Part shown: piece after piece, positions 1 through 5,600 of the stretch | Numbering within the stretch: position 1 is the first letter of the stretch | How the letters are laid out: each line of letters starts with the position of its first letter | NCBI GenBank assembly: GCA_023392135.1 | Contig: JAEVZQ010000004.1 | Location: 1 to 5,685 of the forward strand | Direction: 5' to 3' | DNA length: 5,685 nucleotides | Source: Pseudomonadota bacterium | Lineage (GTDB): Bacteria > Pseudomonadota > Alphaproteobacteria > Rhizobiales > Hyphomicrobiaceae | The notes under the pieces: model-generated | Databases searched by the model: none | Told to the model about the DNA's origin: nothing | Seen by the model: only the letters and a program-made list of their open reading frames with translations | Translations under genes and position numbers: made by a program

Positions 1-7
1 CGGGCCG

Positions 8-28
8 ACCTCTCCCCATGGGAGAGGT
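8..28. repeat. Short palindromic intergenic repeat (CTCTCCCC type), left copy
   Basis: Arms ACCTCTCCC (8-16) and GGGAGAGGT (20-28) are perfectly complementary around a 3-nt CAT spacer, giving a 9-bp stem. The 9-mer CCTCTCCCC recurs at 5668-5676 inside a second hairpin at the far end of the window, so this looks like a dispersed palindromic element, a kind I recall as common between genes in Rhizobiales. There is no T-tract after either arm, so a classical intrinsic terminator is not supported. Function unknown; it could cap transcripts. The rest of 1-50 shows no gene. Confidence 0.6.
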
Positions 29-50
29 GAAGGGAGTAATCGCGGCTGCC

Positions 51-99
51 GTTTCCACCTAATTCGGAAAAGCTGAGCTGTTCAGAATTAGATGGAAGC
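51..99. repeat. 49-bp near-palindrome spanning the left IS end
   Basis: The left arm 51-74 and the reverse complement of the right arm 76-99 match at 20 of 24 positions, with the single base 75 at the centre. The right arm is the IS630 left terminal inverted repeat. The left arm lies outside the element and is an inverted, slightly diverged copy of the same tip. Similarity stops beyond the arms. It may be the remnant end of a second related IS or of a non-autonomous derivative lying head-to-head. The paired region could extrude as a cruciform. Confidence 0.75.
75..97 (+). repeat. IS630 left terminal inverted repeat (IRL)
   Basis: Begins GAGCTGTTCAGAATTAG and matches the reverse complement of 1097-1119 at 19 of 23 positions. 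The transposase stop codon (TAA on the minus strand, 88-90) lies inside it, so the coding region runs into the repeat. Confidence 0.8.
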
Positions 100-633
100 A
101 TACCCGGCATTTCTGAGGTAGTTGGCACACTCGCCTGCGGGAATGCTGCGGACGAGGCTTGCGATGCGGTCATGGATGGCGGCGATGCAGCGCGCTTGTG
201 CCATCCGCATCCAGTGCTTCACTTTCGCGAAGACCTGCTCGATCGGGTTGAGGTCGGGGGAGTAAGGCGGCAGGAATGCGAGTTTTGCACCTGCCGCCAC
301 AATGGCGTCGCGGACGGCGCGGGAGCGATGGCTGCCGAGATTGTCGATGACGACGACGTCACCGGGTGTCAGGCTCGGCACCAGGAACTGCTCGATATAG
401 GCGCGGAACAGAGCACCATTAATCGGGCCGTCGACGATACACGGCGCAAGCAGCGCGCCGCTCCTGAGAGCCGCCAGAAACGTCAGCGTCTTCCATCGGC
501 CGTCGGGAGCAAAGCCCTTGAGGCGCTGCCCTTTCGCCCCCCAGCCGCGGATCGGCGCCATGTTGGTCTTGATCCACGTCTCATCGATGAAAACGAGGCG
601 CTCGGATCGAGATGCGGCATGGCGTGGCGCCAT
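88..633 (-). CDS. IS630-family transposase, C-terminal DDE part (orfB)
   Basis: Carries the catalytic domain of the IS630-family transposase, which cuts and joins DNA at TA targets. In this frame the first catalytic Asp is in FIDETW (residue 17), the second in VIDNLGSH (residue 97), and the Glu in NPIEQ (residue 132). That leaves 34 residues between the second Asp and the Glu, a DD34E spacing typical of the family, and the [12 protein letters not shown] signature is intact. The ATG at 633 lies inside the orfA reading region and is probably not the natural start; residues 1-10 look like out-of-frame sequence. Joining orfA at its CCG codon (603-605) to this frame by a -1 step gives [13 protein letters not shown], the usual family sequence, and a product of about 313 residues. 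Active only if the frame is bridged, either by programmed slippage or if the break is not real. Confidence 0.82.
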   Translation of the reverse strand: MAPRHAASRSERLVFIDETWIKTNMAPIRGWGAKGQRLKGFAPDGRWKTLTFLAALRSGALLAPCIVDGPINGALFRAYIEQFLVPSLTPGDVVVIDNLGSHRSRAVRDAIVAAGAKLAFLPPYSPDLNPIEQVFAKVKHWMRMAQARCIAAIHDRIASLVRSIPAGECANYLRNAGYASI

Positions 634-1028
634 CGCTGGCGCCGCCGCACGACGTCGGGCCGGTGCTGCTCAGCCGCCAGCAGCGTTTTTTTGAAGCTCA
701 ACCCTTCCCGCCGCAGAAAGCGCCAGACTGTGTCGTGTGAGACAGTAATGCCGCGCTCCGCGAGCAAATCCTTGAGGCGATGCAGCGTCAGGTGCGGTGT
801 CTCCTCGATCTGGCTGCACACGTAATCGCGGTGCGGCTCGAGCCGGCACCTCAGATGGCCGCCGAACTTCGCCGGCGCTACGCTTCCGGTCTCGCGCAGC
901 CGCTTCGACCACTTGATGACCGTCGACGGCGCAAGGCCGAACCGTCCGGCGATGGAACGGCTGCTCTCACCTGATGCGATTGCGTTCGCGACCCGCGAGC
1001 GAAGGTCTTCCGAATAGGGCTTCGCCAT
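483..1028 (-). CDS. IS630-family transposase, N-terminal DNA-binding part (orfA)
   Basis: Encodes the DNA-binding half of the IS630 transposase. The preferred start is the ATG at 1028, giving [13 protein letters not shown], the common N-terminus of this family; an in-frame ATG at 1058 would add ten residues unlike relatives. Residues about 23-48 ([18 protein letters not shown] and following) form a helix-turn-helix. A second winged-helix-like segment follows at about 75-108 ([15 protein letters not shown], then [13 protein letters not shown]). A purine-rich AGGGGG (1038-1043) lies 9 nt upstream of the ATG as a possible ribosome-binding site, inside a hairpin loop. The family sequence continues to residue 142 (HLDP). 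After that the frame reads unrelated residues to its stop at 483-485, while the true continuation is in the -1 frame (orfB). Confidence 0.82.
   Translation of the reverse strand: MAKPYSEDLRSRVANAIASGESSRSIAGRFGLAPSTVIKWSKRLRETGSVAPAKFGGHLRCRLEPHRDYVCSQIEETPHLTLHRLKDLLAERGITVSHDTVWRFLRREGLSFKKTLLAAEQHRPDVVRRRQRWRHAMPHLDPSASFSSMRRGSRPTWRRSAAGGRKGSASRALLPTADGRR
598..607 (-). other. Frame junction between transposase orfA and orfB
   Basis: On the minus strand orfA reads GAT CCG and then drifts into non-homologous codons. Re-reading the last G of CCG (position 603) gives GAG CGC CTC, restoring the [10 protein letters not shown] sequence. Either a -1 ribosomal slip or a lost G explains this. No A- or T-rich slippery heptamer is visible at the site, which favours a one-base deletion or error. 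Two-frame transposases are known in IS630, however, so slippage is not excluded. Confidence 0.6.
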
Positions 1029-1059
1029 GCATGCTGGCCCCCTCTCTCCAGCAGGCATG
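1026..1059 (-). promoter_or_regulatory. Hairpin occluding the transposase start codon
   Basis: Arms 1026-1037 and 1048-1059 pair at 11 of 12 positions around a 10-nt loop (1038-1047). In the minus-strand transcript the ATG at 1028-1026 is in the stem and the only purine-rich ribosome-binding sequence (GAGAGGGGG) is in the loop. This arrangement could limit translation from read-through mRNA entering from rimM, as described for other IS families. The pairing is visible; the regulatory role is inferred. Confidence 0.5.
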
Positions 1060-1062
1060 TTG

Positions 1063-1100
1063 AATCAGAGAACGACTGATTTGGGAATCCTCTCGATTCC
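1063..1100 (-). other. Two subterminal stem-loops of the IS right end
   Basis: AATCAG (1063-1068) pairs with CTGATT (1076-1081) over a 7-nt loop, and GGAATC (1084-1089) pairs with GATTCC (1095-1100) over a 5-nt loop. Both lie between the right terminal repeat and the transposase start, and would fold in RNA reading from rimM into the IS. Neither is followed by a U-tract. They may help insulate the transposase gene or serve as transposase-binding subterminal sites. Short stems, so modest confidence. Confidence 0.35.
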
Positions 1101-1119
1101 GTCTAGCTCTGAACTGCTC
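1097..1119 (-). repeat. IS630 right terminal inverted repeat (IRR)
   Basis: Read on the minus strand it begins GAGCAGTTCAGAGCTAG and matches the left repeat at 19/23 positions. It abuts TA at 1120-1121, the expected IS630 target dinucleotide. Its first base (1119) is also the last base of the rimM TAG stop codon. Confidence 0.82.
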
Positions 1120-1634
1120 TACTCCTCCTCACTGCTCGCCGGCATGACGACAATCAGGCGCTTGGAGGTCAGGTCGATTTCCGGCACGGCCTCTCGCGTG
1201 AATGGCAACATTTCGGTATTGCCGCTTGCAGGCCGGATTTCGAGAATATCGCCGGCACCGAAATTGTGGACCGCCGTTACCTCTCCCAGGTGAGTGCCGT
1301 CCGGCTCGAATGCGTCGAGGCCGATGAGATCGGAGTGGTAGAACTCCTCCTCTTCCGGCGGGGGCAACCGCTCGCGGTCGACGTAGAGATCGGTGCCGCG
1401 CAGCGCCTCGGCAGCGGTTCGGTCCTCCACGCCGGTGATACGCGCCACAACGCCTTTGGGTGTGACGCGTATTATCTCGATCTCGAACTGCCGCGTGCCG
1501 GACTCGTCCTTCAAGGCGCCGTAGGACGCAATGTCCTCCGGCAATTCAGTGTAGGTATGGATGAGCAGCTGGCCACGAATGCCGTGCGCAGGGCCAATAC
1601 GCCCAAGGAGGATGCGGGCTGATCTGACACCCAT
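1119..1634 (-). CDS. rimM: Ribosome maturation factor RimM
   Basis: RimM binds the 30S subunit near S19 and assists processing and folding of the 3' (head) domain of 16S rRNA in the cytoplasm. The 171-residue product has the usual length. The N-terminal beta-barrel starts with LLGRIGPAHGIRG (residues 9-21), the family signature. The C-terminal PRC-barrel begins around EEEFYHSDLIGL (95-106) and continues through LGEVTAVHNFGAGDILEI (116-133) to VPEIDLTSKRLIVV (150-163). The ATG at 1634 places the signature at the normal distance, with AGGGAG about 8 nt upstream. It lies 41 nt after rpsP on the same strand, and co-transcription is likely. Unusually, the stop TAG is formed by a target TA plus the first G of the adjoining IS630 element. 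The protein looks complete, but a few C-terminal residues may have been lost or changed. Confidence 0.95.
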   Translation of the reverse strand: MGVRSARILLGRIGPAHGIRGQLLIHTYTELPEDIASYGALKDESGTRQFEIEIIRVTPKGVVARITGVEDRTAAEALRGTDLYVDRERLPPPEEEEFYHSDLIGLDAFEPDGTHLGEVTAVHNFGAGDILEIRPASGNTEMLPFTREAVPEIDLTSKRLIVVMPASSEEE

Positions 1635-1675
1635 CCTGCAAGCTCCCTGGCGCGGCGCCGAAGCGGCTGATCGGG

Positions 1676-2038
1676 TCAGGCCTGGGCCGCTTCAGCGGCT
1701 TCCTTGGCCTTTTCGGCCTCGGCGGCCTCGCGCTCGAGCCGCTTCTTGCCGGGCTTGCCCTTGATCGGATTGCTCTTCTCCGAACGCTTCAGGAGTCCGG
1801 CAGCATCGAGGAAGCGAGCGACGCGATCCGTCGGCTGCGCGCCGACCGACAGCCAGTGCTTGCAGCGCTCGAGGTCGAGCTTGACCCGGTTCGGGTCGTC
1901 GCGCTTCAGCATCGGATTATAGGTGCCGATCTGCTCGATGTAGCGGCCGTCGCGCGGCGCTGTGCTGTTGGCGGCGACCACGTAGTAGTAGGGGCGCTTC
2001 TTGGCGCCACCACGGGCCAGGCGGATCTTCACGGTCAT
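1676..2038 (-). CDS. rpsP: 30S ribosomal protein S16
   Basis: S16 binds 16S rRNA early in assembly of the small subunit's body domain. The start is the ATG at 2038, giving [25 protein letters not shown], the canonical N-terminus; the longer open frame upstream has no S16 similarity. AAGGA (2048-2052) lies 9 nt upstream. The product is 120 residues: the S16 core runs to about residue 85 (including [13 protein letters not shown] and [24 protein letters not shown]), followed by a Lys/Glu/Ala-rich tail ending EAAEAAQA. The core bacterial protein is about 80-90 residues; such extensions are usual in alphaproteobacteria. The gene sits between ffh and rimM, as in many Proteobacteria. The stop is TGA (1676-1678). 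Confidence 0.96.
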   Translation of the reverse strand: MTVKIRLARGGAKKRPYYYVVAANSTAPRDGRYIEQIGTYNPMLKRDDPNRVKLDLERCKHWLSVGAQPTDRVARFLDAAGLLKRSEKSNPIKGKPGKKRLEREAAEAEKAKEAAEAAQA

Positions 2039-2067
2039 TCTTCGTCGTCCTTCTCTTTCATCACTCA

Positions 2068-2085
2068 GGCCGGGTCGCCCCGGCC
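2068..2085 (-). other. GC-only stem-loop with GCGA tetraloop between ffh and rpsP
   Basis: In the minus-strand transcript GGCCGGG and CCCGGCC pair perfectly (7 bp, all G-C) around the loop GCGA, a GNRA tetraloop. The hairpin lies in the 110-nt ffh-rpsP gap, about 30 nt before the rpsP start codon and just upstream of its AAGGA. No U-tract follows, so it is not a standard intrinsic terminator. It may be an RNA stability or processing element, a protein-binding site or a weak attenuator; the role is inferred. Confidence 0.6.
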
Positions 2086-2148
2086 GGTTCGCTCTCGCGA
2101 GGGCATCACGCCATTGGTGCGATGTCGCCACGCTCGGTCCTGGAGAAC

Positions 2149-3669
2149 CTACTTCTTCTTCACCGGAAAACCGGGAAGCCCTGGAAACTTGGGTGCGGCG
2201 CCGCCCAGTCCCGGCAGCCCGCCGCCGAGGCCAGGAAGTTTCGGCATGCCGCCTGGCGGCAGGCCGGGCAGGCCCTTCGGCATCTCGCCGCGCTGCATCT
2301 GCTCGATCATCTCGGGGGTCGGCTGAGGCATCCCGCCACCGCCGCCGAACATGCGCGCCATCATGCCTTTGTTCTTGCCCATGGCCTTCATCATGTCGGC
2401 CATCTGCCTGTGCATCTTCAGCAGGCGATTGACCTCCTCGACCTTGGTACCGGAGCCCGCCGCAATGCGCCGCTTGCGCTTGCCGTCGATGAGCTTCGGG
2501 CTGCGGCGCTCCTTCGGGGTCATGGAGGTGATGATGGCGTGCTGGCGCTTGAGAACCTTGTCGTCGAGGTTCGCCTCGGCGATCTGGTTCTTGATCTTGC
2601 CGATGCCGGGCAGCATTCCGAGCACGCCCGACATGCCGCCGATCTTCTGCATCTGCTTCAACTGCTCGGCGAGGTCGGCCAGGTCGAAATCGCCCTTCTT
2701 CATCTTCTGGGCGATCTGCTGCGCTTTCTCGGCGTCGATCGTCTGCGCGGCCTTTTCAACAAGGCTGACGATGTCCCCCATGCCGAGGATGCGGTTGGCG
2801 ATGCGCTCGGGGTGGAAGTCCTCCAGAGCGTCCCATTTCTCGCCGGTGCCGAGCAGCTTGATCGGCTTGCCGGTGACGGCGCGCATGGAGAGCGCCGCAC
2901 CGCCGCGGCCGTCACCGTCGATACGGGTCAGCACAATGCCGGTCAGCCCGAGGCGGCCCTCGAAGGCTTTGGCGGTGTTGACCGCGTCCTGGCCGGTGAG
3001 GCTATCGGCGACGAGCAGAACCTCTTGCGGGGGGGTCGCGGCTTCGACCTCGGCCACCTCGTTCATCAAAGCTTCGTCGACCGTCACACGGCCGGCGGTG
3101 TCGAGGATCACGACGTCATGACCGCCGAGCCGGGCGGCATCGAGAGCGCGGCGGGCGATCTGCAGAGGGGTCTGGCCGGCAATGATCGGCAGCGTCGGTA
3201 CGTCGATCTGTTCACCCAGGACGCGAAGCTGCTCCTGCGCGGCCGGACGGCGCGTGTCGAGCGAGGCCATCAGCACCCGCTTCTTGTCGCGGTTCTTGAG
3301 CCGGTAGGCGATCTTGGCGCTCGTGGTCGTCTTACCGGAGCCCTGCAGGCCGACCATCAGAATGGGCACGGGCGGCGTCGCCGCGATGTCGATGTGTTGA
3401 GCGTCGGAGCCCAGCACCCGCACCAGCTCGTCGTGCACGATCTTCACGACCATCTGGCCAGGGGTGACGGATTTCACCACGTTCTGGCCGACGGCCTTTT
3501 CCTTCACCTTCTCGGTGAAGTCGCGCACGACCTCCAGCGCCACGTCCGCCTCGAGCAGGGCGCGGCGCACCTCGCGCATGGCCTCGCTGACGTCGCTGTC
3601 GGTCAGCGCGCCGCGCTTGGTCAGCTTGTCGAAAATGCCGGAGAGGCGGTCGGAAAGGCTCTGGAACAT
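2149..3669 (-). CDS. ffh: Signal recognition particle protein Ffh (SRP54)
   Basis: Ffh is the GTPase of the bacterial SRP. With 4.5S RNA it binds signal sequences on ribosomes and delivers them to FtsY at the inner membrane. The 506-residue product has an N domain (about 1-90) and a G domain with P-loop GLQGSGKTT (107-115), [11 protein letters not shown] (138-148), DTAGR (190-194) and [10 protein letters not shown] (248-257; Arg where TKxD is classical). A methionine-rich M domain (about 325-435) follows, containing the RNA-binding [13 protein letters not shown] (406-418). A Gly/Pro/Met-rich tail ends in PVKKK. It is longer than the E. coli protein (453) because of this tail, as usual in Hyphomicrobiales. 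The ATG at 3669 gives the normal [13 protein letters not shown] start, although the ribosome-binding sequence is weak. It begins 32 nt after the GST gene and leads into rpsP-rimM. Confidence 0.97.
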   Translation of the reverse strand: MFQSLSDRLSGIFDKLTKRGALTDSDVSEAMREVRRALLEADVALEVVRDFTEKVKEKAVGQNVVKSVTPGQMVVKIVHDELVRVLGSDAQHIDIAATPPVPILMVGLQGSGKTTTSAKIAYRLKNRDKKRVLMASLDTRRPAAQEQLRVLGEQIDVPTLPIIAGQTPLQIARRALDAARLGGHDVVILDTAGRVTVDEALMNEVAEVEAATPPQEVLLVADSLTGQDAVNTAKAFEGRLGLTGIVLTRIDGDGRGGAALSMRAVTGKPIKLLGTGEKWDALEDFHPERIANRILGMGDIVSLVEKAAQTIDAEKAQQIAQKMKKGDFDLADLAEQLKQMQKIGGMSGVLGMLPGIGKIKNQIAEANLDDKVLKRQHAIITSMTPKERRSPKLIDGKRKRRIAAGSGTKVEEVNRLLKMHRQMADMMKAMGKNKGMMARMFGGGGGMPQPTPEMIEQMQRGEMPKGLPGLPPGGMPKLPGLGGGLPGLGGAAPKFPGLPGFPVKKK

Positions 3670-3690
3670 TGCAACCCGTTTCGCTGGCGA

Positions 3691-3710
3691 GGCGCTCTAT
3701 CTCAAGCGCC
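3691..3710 (-). other. Stem-loop around the GST stop codon, before ffh
   Basis: In the minus-strand transcript GGCGCT (3705-3710 side) pairs with AGCGCC (3691-3696 side) over an 8-nt loop holding the TGA stop of the GST gene (3702-3704). It is 21 nt from the ffh start codon and has no U-tract. It could modulate coupling or mRNA processing between the two genes. The stem is only 6 bp, so it may be incidental. Confidence 0.35.
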
Positions 3711-4346
3711 CGGGACCTTCATGGTCTGGTAATCGATCATGACGTGGTCCTGGTAGGCCTTCCGCTCGGTCAGCCGTCGATACCAGGCTTCCACGTTGTT
3801 GAGCCGCGGGCGGGGAATATCGAGCATGAAGTAGCGATACATGAGAGAACCGCACCCGATGTCCGCGGCCGTCGGCTGGTCCCCTAGAATATAGGAACGG
3901 CCTTCCAGCTGCGCATCGAGAATGGCCAGACGCTCGCCCGCGCGCTTTGCCGCCGCTTCGATCCCCGCGACATTCCGATCGGCAGCAGGGGTGCGGACGA
4001 GGCCAAGAAAGGCCCTGACGATGATATCGGGGTAGAGCATGGAGTTGGCCCACTCCATCCACTGGTCGGCGAGCGCGCGCTGCCGCTCGTCGGTGGCGGC
4101 CAGCTTGCGCTGCCCGCGGACGGCCGTGAGATAGCGCACGATGGCATTGCTCTCCCACAGAACGAAGCCGTCATCTTCGATCACCGGCACCAGCCGGTTC
4201 GGATTGAGCTTGCCGAACTCCGGTGTGTCGAGGCCGCCGAACGGGCCGCCCGCGTCGATCCGCTCATGGGGCAGGGCAAGCTCGCCCACCGCCCACTTGA
4301 CCTTCTGGACGTTGATCGACGTCTTGCGTCCCCAGATCTTCAGCAT
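3702..4346 (-). CDS. Glutathione S-transferase family protein
   Basis: A cytosolic GST-fold protein of 214 residues, a normal full length. The N-terminal thioredoxin-like domain (1-about 78) opens MLKIWGRKTSINVQKV, with Ser10 in the usual catalytic position. It has the cis-proline segment RLVPVIED (Pro54) and the glutathione-binding ESNAI (Glu65-Ser66). The all-helical C-terminal domain (about 88-205) includes the N-capping motif PTAADIG (Thr159, Asp162). The family conjugates glutathione to electrophiles or acts in peroxide defence; the substrate cannot be read from the sequence, so no gene symbol is given. The ATG at 4346 has GAAGG about 10 nt upstream. It is the first gene of the minus-strand run and may be co-transcribed with ffh, an association with no obvious functional reason. 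Its upstream region is shared with the divergent L,D-transpeptidase gene. Confidence 0.9.
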   Translation of the reverse strand: MLKIWGRKTSINVQKVKWAVGELALPHERIDAGGPFGGLDTPEFGKLNPNRLVPVIEDDGFVLWESNAIVRYLTAVRGQRKLAATDERQRALADQWMEWANSMLYPDIIVRAFLGLVRTPAADRNVAGIEAAAKRAGERLAILDAQLEGRSYILGDQPTAADIGCGSLMYRYFMLDIPRPRLNNVEAWYRRLTERKAYQDHVMIDYQTMKVPGA

Positions 4347-4601
4347 CGGCTTGTAACCTTCATCTCAGCCCGTCCCCGGGCCGTCGCAAACTTCCAATCA
4401 ATCCAAACGCAAACGCGCCCGCGGGCGAAACTCGCTGGCGGGCGTTGACCACCCTCGTCGGCTCTAACACGTCGACCAGGGCGGCGGCTCGGGAATGGAG
4501 CCGATCGGAATTGGCCCGGACCATATGGCGAACAGTCGAGGCTGTCAAACGCAACCGGAACGGGATGTGCGTGGCGATCGTTCGATCGATCGAGGAGATC
4601 A
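4347..4601. other. Divergent intergenic region
   Basis: These 255 nt separate two divergent genes and should hold promoters for both. I see no coding frame with family similarity. A perfect 12-bp palindrome, CGCCCGCGGGCG, lies at 4416-4427. A TTGACC at 4445-4450 resembles a -35 box for the plus-strand gene, but no convincing -10 follows at 16-18 nt. Overlapping GATC/CGATCG repeats occur at 4576-4592, just before the L,D-transpeptidase ribosome-binding site. No promoter is called with confidence. Confidence 0.5.
4592..4597 (+). promoter_or_regulatory. Ribosome-binding site of the L,D-transpeptidase gene
   Basis: GAGGAG lies 4 nt before the ATG at 4602 and 7 nt before the adjacent ATG at 4605. 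The second spacing is closer to the optimum, so translation may start at 4605 and give 331 rather than 332 residues; the signal peptide is unaffected. Confidence 0.65.
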
Positions 4602-5600
4602 ATGATGCGGACGATCAGATTTGCGGCCCTCGTTGCGGCCGTTTTATGGGCGCTGGCGGCGTTGCAGCCGGCCACAGCCAAGGAAAAGCAAGGGCTCTCG
4701 CTGGATGCTATCAATTCAGCGAATTTCAGCCCGGATTGGAGGCGCGACGAGCCGCTTCTCATTAAATTGCAGGTGCTTCTCGATGGCGCCCATTTCTCGC
4801 CGGGGGTGATCGACGGGCACTCCGGCATGAACACCCGGCGTGCGCTGCGTGCCTACCAGCAGGCGCATGGCCTCAACCCGACTGGCCAGCTCGACGAGGA
4901 AACCTGGGACCGCCTTGGGGGCAATGACACGCAGGATGTCGTGAAGCATTACGACATCTCGAAGGCGGACGTGGCGGGCCCCTTCGTCAAGCATATCCCG
5001 AAGGGCTTCAAGGCAATGTCGAAGCTGAAGGCGCTCTCCTACGCGAGCCCGGCAGAGCTGCTGGCCGAAAAATTTCATATGGATACTCACCTGCTGAAGC
5101 AGCTCAATCGGGGCGCAGACTTCGACAAGGCGGGAACGACCATCCTCGTGACCAACGTGCGCGACGTGAACCATCCCGATTTCAAGGCTGCCCGCATCGA
5201 GGTGAGGAAGGGCGATCAGTCTGTCGTCGCATTGGATAAGGACGGGAATGTGCTTGCCTACTACCCCGCCACGATCGGCAGCTCCGATATGCCTTCTCCC
5301 TCCGGAACGGTGGCGGTGAAGGGGGTCGCATTCGATCCGGATTATCGGTACGACCCCAGGAAGCTCAATTTCCCCGGGGTCAAGCTCAAGCATCCCGTCA
5401 CCATTGCGCCGGGCCCGAACAACCCGGTCGGGCGGGTTTGGATCGACCTCAGCAAGGAAGGCTACGGCATCCACGGCTCGCCGGACCCGTCGGCTGTTCG
5501 TCGCCAAGCCTCCCATGGCTGCGTGCGGCTGACCAATTGGGACGCCATCGAGCTGGGCCATGCCACGAAACCCCGCATCAAGGTGGAGTTCGTGGGTTAG
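4602..5600 (+). CDS. Exported L,D-transpeptidase (YkuD domain) with peptidoglycan-binding domain
   Basis: Predicted periplasmic enzyme that forms 3-3 peptide cross-links in peptidoglycan, or attaches proteins to it, through an active-site cysteine. Residues 1-26 form a signal peptide: basic MMRTIR, a hydrophobic Ala/Leu/Val stretch, then ATA before KEKQG. A peptidoglycan-binding type 1 domain follows at about 50-105 (LIKLQVLLDGAHFSPGVIDG, then TRRALRAYQQAHGL). Residues about 143-187 look LysM-like (LLAEKFHMDTHLLKQLNRG, then GTTILVTNV). The YkuD domain covers about 197-330 and has the catalytic signature: His291 in IHGSPDP, then SHGCVRLTN with His305, Cys307, Arg309 and Asn312. All key residues are present, so it should be active. 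At 332 residues it has the length expected for this architecture. It is divergent from the GST gene and appears to stand alone in the window. Confidence 0.95.
   Translation: MMRTIRFAALVAAVLWALAALQPATAKEKQGLSLDAINSANFSPDWRRDEPLLIKLQVLLDGAHFSPGVIDGHSGMNTRRALRAYQQAHGLNPTGQLDEETWDRLGGNDTQDVVKHYDISKADVAGPFVKHIPKGFKAMSKLKALSYASPAELLAEKFHMDTHLLKQLNRGADFDKAGTTILVTNVRDVNHPDFKAARIEVRKGDQSVVALDKDGNVLAYYPATIGSSDMPSPSGTVAVKGVAFDPDYRYDPRKLNFPGVKLKHPVTIAPGPNNPVGRVWIDLSKEGYGIHGSPDPSAVRRQASHGCVRLTNWDAIELGHATKPRIKVEFVG

Larger units (their letters stand above)
75..1119 (-). mobile_element. IS630-family insertion sequence, about 1045 bp
   Basis: The element is bounded by 23-bp imperfect inverted repeats (75-97 and 1097-1119, 19/23 matching when one is reverse-complemented). 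It contains a single transposase reading region on the minus strand, split into two overlapping frames. IS630/Tc1-mariner elements insert at TA and duplicate it. A TA lies directly outside the right end (1120-1121), but the left end is preceded by CT, so the expected duplication is missing on that side. The element lies co-directionally downstream of rimM, and its right tip supplies the last base of the rimM stop codon. Family assignment rests on the transposase motifs; the exact left boundary is less certain because of the adjoining palindrome. Confidence 0.88.

Noticed and set aside
172..825. 217-codon plus-strand open frame across the IS
   Set aside because: Overlaps the transposase frames with their intact DDE motifs and shows no protein family features.
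2039..2131. Longer rpsP start at 2131, adding 31 residues
   Set aside because: The extension has no S16 similarity; the ATG at 2038 gives the canonical [11 protein letters not shown] start and has AAGGA at good spacing.
2122..3732. 536-codon plus-strand open frame opposite ffh
   Set aside because: It is the antisense shadow of ffh. The translation is His/Leu/Arg/Asp-rich with no recognisable domain, while the minus strand encodes every SRP54 motif.
4445..4473. Possible sigma-70 promoter with TTGACC for the L,D-transpeptidase gene
   Set aside because: No acceptable -10 hexamer lies 16-18 nt downstream; CTAACA is only 13 nt away.
4340..4834. 164-codon minus-strand frame covering the divergent intergenic region
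   Set aside because: It overlaps the start of the L,D-transpeptidase gene and its signal peptide, has no family similarity, and lacks a convincing ribosome-binding site.
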